NCBI GenBank assembly: GCA_946886475.1
Contig: CAMPIQ010000004.1
Location: 4,239 to 68,238 of the forward strand
Source: an uncultured Chitinophagales bacterium
GTDB taxonomy: Bacteria; Bacteroidota; Bacteroidia; Chitinophagales; Chitinophagaceae
DNA: 64,000 nt
Reading direction: 5' to 3'
Shown here: in pieces, positions 60,501-64,000 of the stretch
Numbering within the stretch: the first letter of the stretch is position 1
Layout: each line of letters opens with the position of its first letter
The notes under the pieces: generated by a model
Databases searched by the model: none
What the model was told of the DNA's origin: nothing
The model's input: only the letters and a program-made list of their open reading frames with translations
Position numbers and translations under genes: made by a program

Positions 60501-61222
60501 CTAAGCTTGAGAAATCAAATCTGGATCTGCTCCAGTTTGCATCCGTTGCATCACACGATCTGAAAGAACCCCTGCGAAAGATCCAGACCTTTGGAAACAT
60601 ACTCAGGGATAGGGTCAGGGATGTATTTGATGATACGGAACTGAAATATCTCGATAAGATGATCAGCTCTTCCAACAGGATGCAAAACCTGGTTGATGAC
60701 ATTCTTATGCTTTCCAGGTTAAGTAATACTGAAGTGGGTTTTGTGAGAACGGATCTCAATGATATACTGAGTAAAATAATTGAGGACCTGGAAATATTTA
60801 TCAAAGAAAAAAATGCCACCATTAAGGTGCCTCCACTGCCTGAATTGAATGTGGTGCCTGGCCAGATGCACCAGCTATTTCAAAATCTTATCAGTAACGG
60901 ACTAAAGTTCAATGAAAATAAGAAGCCTACCATCAGGATATCGGCTTCAAAACCTGAAAAGGCGCTTGCCGGGGAGTTTGGCATAAACCCGGAAGATTTC
61001 ATCAAACTGGAGATCTCAGATAACGGTATTGGATTTGAACAGATATATGCACAAAAGATATTCGGGATCTTTCAGAGGCTGGATGGAAACAGTTACCAGG
61101 GATCAGGTATCGGTCTGGCCATTTGTAAAAAGATTGTTGAAAATCATAAAGGATACATCAAAGCCATTAGCGAACCGGGGAAAGGAGCAAGTTTTGTTAT
61201 CTTATTACCTGTTGCGGTTTAA
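57590..61222 (+). CDS. CheB-CheR-coiled-coil-PAS-histidine kinase fusion
   Basis: The 1210-residue cytoplasmic protein has, in order: a CheB methylesterase domain (about 15-200; S24 in GASAGG, H51, D143 in GTGSDG), a CheR methyltransferase domain (about 215-475; SAM loop VVAASTGEEAY, LLTCRNMLIY), a middle domain, a coiled coil (about 648-722) built of NEEL/Q-type heptads, two PAS domains (about 730-835 and 840-955) and a histidine kinase (HisKA H989 in SVASHDLKEPLRK; HATPase with SDNGIGF and GSGIGLAICKK). There is no receiver. The catalytic residues of esterase and methyltransferase look intact, so it could modify target proteins as well as phosphorylate. It starts 60 nt from a divergent receiver gene. 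Confidence 0.93.
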   Translation: MPQKVKKPSADNSFNGYVVGIGASAGGLEAINAFFDNVMHQTGCSFVVIQHLSPDYKSLMSELLTRHTKMKVMEATDDMPLLPDHIYLIPSKKYLTIESGKFHLREKLRSRQPSSTIDVFLESLAREKGEKAVGIVLSGTGSDGSKGITAIKNHGGIVIVQDPLTAEFDGMPNSALATGTADLVLPPEIMPDEMLNFIREAPLIRSFNQLNNQEEGIIDDILIQLYKITQQDFSHYKRPTLNRRIAKRMAEKGYKNLSGYYKYLQSNNEEAKSLCSEFLINVTKFFRDEEAFEVIRAEVIPSLFLNKTEGDTIKVWVVAASTGEEAYSLAILFEEYIEREKLFDVTVKIFATDIDKHAINMASRGYYSVDALKPVSHERLKKYFVKEKDGYRVSASLRKSVVFASHDIVKDPPFSKIDLLTCRNMLIYMNAQLQKSILQKFHFALNDDGYLFLGNSENTGILKDVLKDVNKKWKIYKCISKAKIGDHDTFINPVNRAGTYLPSPKAKNALNHLAEIFRDTLLDEYQYAGIFIDRDFEVKQATGAFKNFISFPEQQFNFNLLKLVPPDLSVILSTSIRKAIKENEKVVNRNVKVQFGKTKRILNVVVKPYLNQKIYLQPFLFVILSENEVRDLPEPGKIDWNRKDLVNQKIEVLEQELSSTKENLQAVIEEVESANEELQSSNEEIISANEELQSTNEELQSLNEELHTVNAEHQLKIKELIDLNDDLNNYFANSEVGQILIDRNLVLRKFTPFAKKQINLIETDIGRSITDLSINFRDDQFIKRINSVIKRNERIETEIVMNDGKIFQMRIAPFLREDKSVDGVVVNFIDISHLRTLNSMLEAVLNSSNSGIIALNSVRDKTDRIIDFEISIVNQAAERMLKTGRQELVGRKIKKLYPEIPPEYFQRFTSVVKENIQEEFEYHSESNRHWYDVVCLKMMDGLVITFSDVTERKEAAQLLEIGYSELKLTTTKLEKSNLDLLQFASVASHDLKEPLRKIQTFGNILRDRVRDVFDDTELKYLDKMISSSNRMQNLVDDILMLSRLSNTEVGFVRTDLNDILSKIIEDLEIFIKEKNATIKVPPLPELNVVPGQMHQLFQNLISNGLKFNENKKPTIRISASKPEKALAGEFGINPEDFIKLEISDNGIGFEQIYAQKIFGIFQRLDGNSYQGSGIGLAICKKIVENHKGYIKAISEPGKGASFVILLPVAV

Positions 61223-61320
61223 TTATCGAATGGTTATGTTGTTGAGATGATATGTTAGGTGCAACTGGTCAACTCAGTCGGTTTGAAAACACCAGGTTAT
61301 TTTCATCAACCTTCAGCATA

Positions 61321-61776
61321 TCAGCCAGCTGCGAACTTATCACCGATCAAATTAAGCCGGATGCCATGTTCAAGAAATGCCTTAAGCCCGTCCAGCACGG
61401 TAGTAAACCCGCCTGTTGAATCGTTGATCTTTTGCAATAGTTCTTCTCCCTCCAGTTGAAATCCATATTCCCTGATCACAACATAAGTGCGGTCTGCTCC
61501 GGGCGATTGAAAAATAAATTCAACGACCGTTGCCGGATCACCCCATTCAATGATTATTTTTTTATTCTGTTGAATTTCCTTCACCAGTATTGTTATTGAA
61601 ACCTGATACATTTCCCATTCCCAGATGTATTTCTTTCCTGTTTCCAGTTTTCCACTACTCCTGGTGAACCAGAATTGACTGGTAATGGAAGGGTCGATAA
61701 AGGCTTCAAAAACTTTATCAACCGGTTTTCTTATCAGCATTTGCGTTTCAACAGCAGGTGAAGAGATTTCTGACAT
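61321..61776 (-). CDS. AHSA1/SRPBCC-family protein
   Basis: The 151-residue protein has the START-like fold pattern of the AHSA1 family: an opening ETQMLIRKPVDKVFEAFIDPSITSQFWF, the glycine-rich loop, a central KYIWEWEMY strand, VREYGFQLEGEELL, and the long C-terminal helix FTTVLDGLKAFLEHG. The fold has a hydrophobic ligand cavity. Members are often stress-response or lipid/aromatic binding proteins. No substrate can be named. Confidence 0.88.
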   Translation of the reverse strand: MSEISSPAVETQMLIRKPVDKVFEAFIDPSITSQFWFTRSSGKLETGKKYIWEWEMYQVSITILVKEIQQNKKIIIEWGDPATVVEFIFQSPGADRTYVVIREYGFQLEGEELLQKINDSTGGFTTVLDGLKAFLEHGIRLNLIGDKFAAG

Positions 61777-61846
61777 ATTTAATTGATTGAATGTACATGA
61801 GCCGGTTATTTCAACAATTTGCTCCTTTTATGAAGAGCAAGATGAT

Positions 61847-62320
61847 TCAGGTCTGATCTTCAGGAATCATTACTTCCATGTTATGCTCCTTTGCCAGTTG
61901 CACCACCTTTCCAATGATGGCAGGATCAAGTGGGGGAGGGTTGTGCAGATCAACAGCAGGTGTTCCTATGGCATAGAAAAATTCTTCAAGTCCTGCCGGA
62001 GTGATCGTTACCAGTAACCTTCCCGGTTTATCTTCTATGTTTTTAAAAGTATGCATCGTTCCTTTGGGTATGTAGATAAAAGAACCGGTTTCAAATATCT
62101 TCTGATCCTTACCTAAAAGAAATGCGAACCGGCCTTCTTCAATATAGAAAACTTCATCCTCACGATGATGAACATGAGGAGGTGGACCACCCTGGGATTG
62201 TATTACCTGATGCATTACCGTTAAAGTTCCATTGGTTTGTTTTCCCGTGGCCTTAAATGTATACAGGTCACCAAGTACCCAGTAAGATCGCCCTTCTCCT
62301 TTGTTTAACAGGATCTCCAT
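61847..62320 (-). CDS. Cupin-domain protein (quercetin-dioxygenase-like)
   Basis: The 157-residue protein has the two cupin motifs: GGPPPHVHHREDEVFYIEEG (metal ligands H-x-H, E) around residue 45-64 and FIYIPKGTMHTFKN with the fourth ligand H at about 90. So the 3-His/1-Glu metal site is complete. The tail is a C-terminal extension (LAKEHNMEVMIPED) typical of single-domain quercetinase-like cupins. The substrate is unknown. Confidence 0.88.
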   Translation of the reverse strand: MEILLNKGEGRSYWVLGDLYTFKATGKQTNGTLTVMHQVIQSQGGPPPHVHHREDEVFYIEEGRFAFLLGKDQKIFETGSFIYIPKGTMHTFKNIEDKPGRLLVTITPAGLEEFFYAIGTPAVDLHNPPPLDPAIIGKVVQLAKEHNMEVMIPEDQT

Positions 62321-62544
62321 AAAAAATAAGAATTAATGATCATTAAATTTATTTCACCTTTTCATCAGATCACAGGGCAGGAAAATAGGCAGCTACTCAG
62401 AAGATACCAATGCATGGGTAATTTAATTTAACCTGACTAAAATTCAAAAAACGAAGAAAAAAATTTTGCTGATGAATTTGTTCATTCATGAATGCTCAAA
62501 AGGATGAGAAGCTGAATTGTTTTGACCTGAACCGCAATTCAGAT

Positions 62545-63123
62545 TCATACCCTGAGTACACCCCGGAATCCTCTTGAGTTATAATAAGACTGGGCGCCGT
62601 TATGATAAACGAATACCCTGCCATAGCGGAAATCAGCAAAGATGGCACCCCCAAGTTTTCTTATTTCATTTGGCGTTTTCAGCCAGCTGGATGTTTTGTT
62701 GTCAAATTTTCCAGATTCCTGCAGTTCCCTGTATTGGTCTTCGGTTAAAAGATCAATACCCATGGATCCGGCCATGTCAATAGCCGAATTTTCAGGTCTG
62801 TGCTCTTTCCTTGACTCAAGGCCTTCACGATCATAACAAATACTTCTGCGGCCGGCAGGGCTCTCCGGTGAACAATCATAAAAAATAAATTCGTCTGTCT
62901 TTTTATCATAACCAACAACGTCCGGTTCACCGCCCGTTCTTTCCATTTCGCTGAGCGACCATAGCTTTTCCATAGTAGCCGGTTTAACCCCATCTAGTTT
63001 TAAAGATACCCTTGCCCAGTCAAGACCCTTATGCCGGTTCATATTCTTTTCAAAACGTGCTTTTAATGTTTTGAGCAATTCACTTCGCTGTCCGGCGGAT
63101 AGTTCTTTTTTACTTTTGCCCAT
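62545..63123 (-). CDS. DUF4256-family protein
   Basis: The 192-residue protein is without signal or membrane segment. It fits the DUF4256 family: KPATMEKLWSLSEMERTGGEPDVVG, DEFIFYDCSPESPAGRRSICYDREGLESRK and the C-terminal GGAIFADFRYGRVFVYHNGAQSYYNSRGFRGVLRV. Both Cys lie in the central stretch. The family has no known activity. It is transcribed with or next to DUF2200 upstream on the same strand (210-nt gap). Confidence 0.85.
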   Translation of the reverse strand: MGKSKKELSAGQRSELLKTLKARFEKNMNRHKGLDWARVSLKLDGVKPATMEKLWSLSEMERTGGEPDVVGYDKKTDEFIFYDCSPESPAGRRSICYDREGLESRKEHRPENSAIDMAGSMGIDLLTEDQYRELQESGKFDNKTSSWLKTPNEIRKLGGAIFADFRYGRVFVYHNGAQSYYNSRGFRGVLRV

Positions 63124-63271
63124 GTTATTAAAAATTTCGGTTATTAAGCTGGAATACGCAGATCAAATTTATTTCAAAGCCACGGAAATTAAAATGTAAA
63201 TCTAACTGCCACACTTCATTGGGTACAGAGGCCATTGTTAGGAATGTCTGGTTTGCGATAAGTAAATGCCG

Positions 63272-63315
63272 GGATAGTTTTGTATCAGTGAGGATACTTT
63301 CCAACCGAACTATCC
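63272..63315 (-). other. Two-stem inverted repeat in the DUF2200 3' region
   Basis: GGATAGTT (63272-63279) pairs with AACTATCC (63308-63315), enclosing GTATC (63282-63286) paired with GATAC (63293-63297). It lies 19 nt downstream of the DUF2200 stop on the minus strand. No U-run follows. Confidence 0.3.
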
Positions 63316-63333
63316 GGTATAGTGATGTTCATG

Positions 63334-63699
63334 TCAGGGGACCCGTAAAATTTTTTCCATTTTCCTGCCTTTCGCCAGTTCATCCACCAGTTTGTCTAAA
63401 TACCTTACCTGTTTGGTTAGTGGATTATCAATTTCCTCAATACGGTAACCACATATCATCCCTGTTATGAGGTGGGCATTGGGATTCAATGTTGCCTGTT
63501 GAAAGAAGGTTTCGAATGTTGTTTTTTTTTCGATCTGGTCCTGCAGGTTTTGATTATTGAATCCTGTTAACCACTCTAACACCTGGTGTAATTCTTCTTT
63601 CGTTCTGCCTTTCTTTTCCACTTTGGCCAGGTACATAGGATAAACCGAAGCGAAGGTCATTTTTGCTATCCGTTGATTGTGTGCGTTAGTAGGATTCAT
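63334..63699 (-). CDS. DUF2200-family protein
   Basis: The 121-residue protein matches DUF2200: HNQRIAKMTFASVYPMYLAKVEKKGRTKEELHQVLEWLTGF, then a mostly helical middle and the TGMICGYRIEEIDNPLTKQVRYLDKLVDELAKGRKMEKIL end. There is no signal or membrane segment. The family is found across bacteria, usually alone, and its function is unknown. A single Cys lies at about residue 82. Confidence 0.88.
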   Translation of the reverse strand: MNPTNAHNQRIAKMTFASVYPMYLAKVEKKGRTKEELHQVLEWLTGFNNQNLQDQIEKKTTFETFFQQATLNPNAHLITGMICGYRIEEIDNPLTKQVRYLDKLVDELAKGRKMEKILRVP

Positions 63700-63809
63700 A
63701 CTTGTTTATTGATGTTAATTTCTCAATCAGGACAGGTTCAAAATTCCTCTAATTTAATTGAAATGTTGACAGACCTTTGAATATTCCAGTCATTCATTAT
63801 AACCTGAAT

Positions 63810-64000
63810 TCAGGAACGTTGTAATTCCCGAATTCTGCTGCTTTTAAATGGACCGCCGAGTGCCAGGCTGATATAGCAAACATTAAATAATCCTGCCGTC
63901 AGCGGAAAAAAACTCCAGATAAGCGATGCTAAACCTAACGGATGATGTATATAGATCAACCCGGCAATTAAAAAGCAGATCCCTGCTATTAGTCTAAAGG
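63810..64000 (-). CDS. DUF2892-type (YgaP-like) membrane protein, N-terminus cut
   Basis: The minus-strand frame enters from the right edge and ends at a TGA at 63812-63810. The visible 63 residues are FRLIAGICFLIAGLIYI, a short polar turn with two His, and SLIWSFFPLTAGLFNVCYISLALG, giving two membrane segments and one Cys near the second, then a basic tail. This is the pattern of the DUF2892/YgaP transmembrane domain. The start lies outside the window. Confidence 0.65.
   Translation of the reverse strand, partial: FRLIAGICFLIAGLIYIHHPLGLASLIWSFFPLTAGLFNVCYISLALGGPFKSSRIRELQRS

Noticed and set aside
1..64000. CRISPR array, insertion sequences, phage genes, tRNA or rRNA
   Set aside because: No regularly spaced identical repeats, no transposase or integrase, and no cloverleaf or rRNA stretch was seen on either strand.

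Overview
The window reads as a chromosomal segment of a free-living member of the Bacteroidota, most likely Chitinophagaceae or a close relative. The evidence is family content rather than a marker gene: a short primary sigma factor without region 1.1, an alternate GlmU-like protein, a type-B L31, a PUR/DUF3276 protein, a T9SS-sorted BNR-repeat protein, two TonB-plug outer-membrane barrels of the Bacteroidota type, DUF3822 beside rsmD, and -7 elements of the TAnnTTTG type. Starts mostly sit behind A-rich stretches rather than Shine-Dalgarno sites. I saw no rRNA, tRNA, transposase, phage gene or CRISPR array, so this looks like stable chromosome, not an island.

Layout. 1-7.9 kb is a sensing and stress neighbourhood: a pentameric ligand-gated ion channel homologue, a DUF4383 membrane protein, two single-domain response regulators, a triple-PAS histidine kinase, a KGG-type stress protein and a GYF_2-domain membrane protein. 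7.9-13.8 kb is a minus-strand carbohydrate operon: GH5-like hydrolase, glycosyltransferase, UDP-galactopyranose mutase, and a GH1-like/RmlD-like fusion. 14-16.2 kb has convergent galK and galM. 16.4-18.9 kb has an MsbA-like ABC exporter and the PUR protein. 19-22.6 kb has a giant T9SS cargo and a small lipoprotein. 22.6-25.3 kb is ltaE-pgi. 25.6-30.8 kb holds tandem TonB-plug barrel paralogues.

31-39 kb is mixed housekeeping: yajQ, rpmE2, GlmU-like, tpiA, a GT4 glycosyltransferase, rpmI-rplT without infC, arginine decarboxylase, then small envelope proteins. 39-48 kb carries an Hsp20, a bacilliredoxin, lgt, rpoD, a DUF4249 lipoprotein, trxB, folB and a MATE exporter. 48-57 kb is a tight plus-strand run: DUF3822, rsmD, 5-formyl-THF cyclo-ligase, lpxK, an RNase II/R-family nuclease, polyprenyl diphosphate synthase, an amino-acid permease and a DUF2027-Smr protein. 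57-61 kb is a divergent signalling pair: a receiver-only regulator and a CheB-CheR-PAS-histidine kinase fusion. 61-64 kb has small soluble proteins (AHSA1-type, cupin, DUF4256, DUF2200) and a cut DUF2892 protein.

How the parts may work together (inference). galK/galM feed galactose towards UDP-galactose, glf turns that into UDP-galactofuranose, and the neighbouring glycosyltransferase may use it; the two glycosidase-like proteins in the same operon lack export signals and are the least explained part. The receiver-only regulators sit by large kinases without receivers, as expected for split two-component pairs. The most interesting non-coding signals are a shared TGTAAA-N-TTTACA palindrome in front of rpmI-rplT and the PUR gene, and a family of self-similar word spacers in many intergenic gaps.
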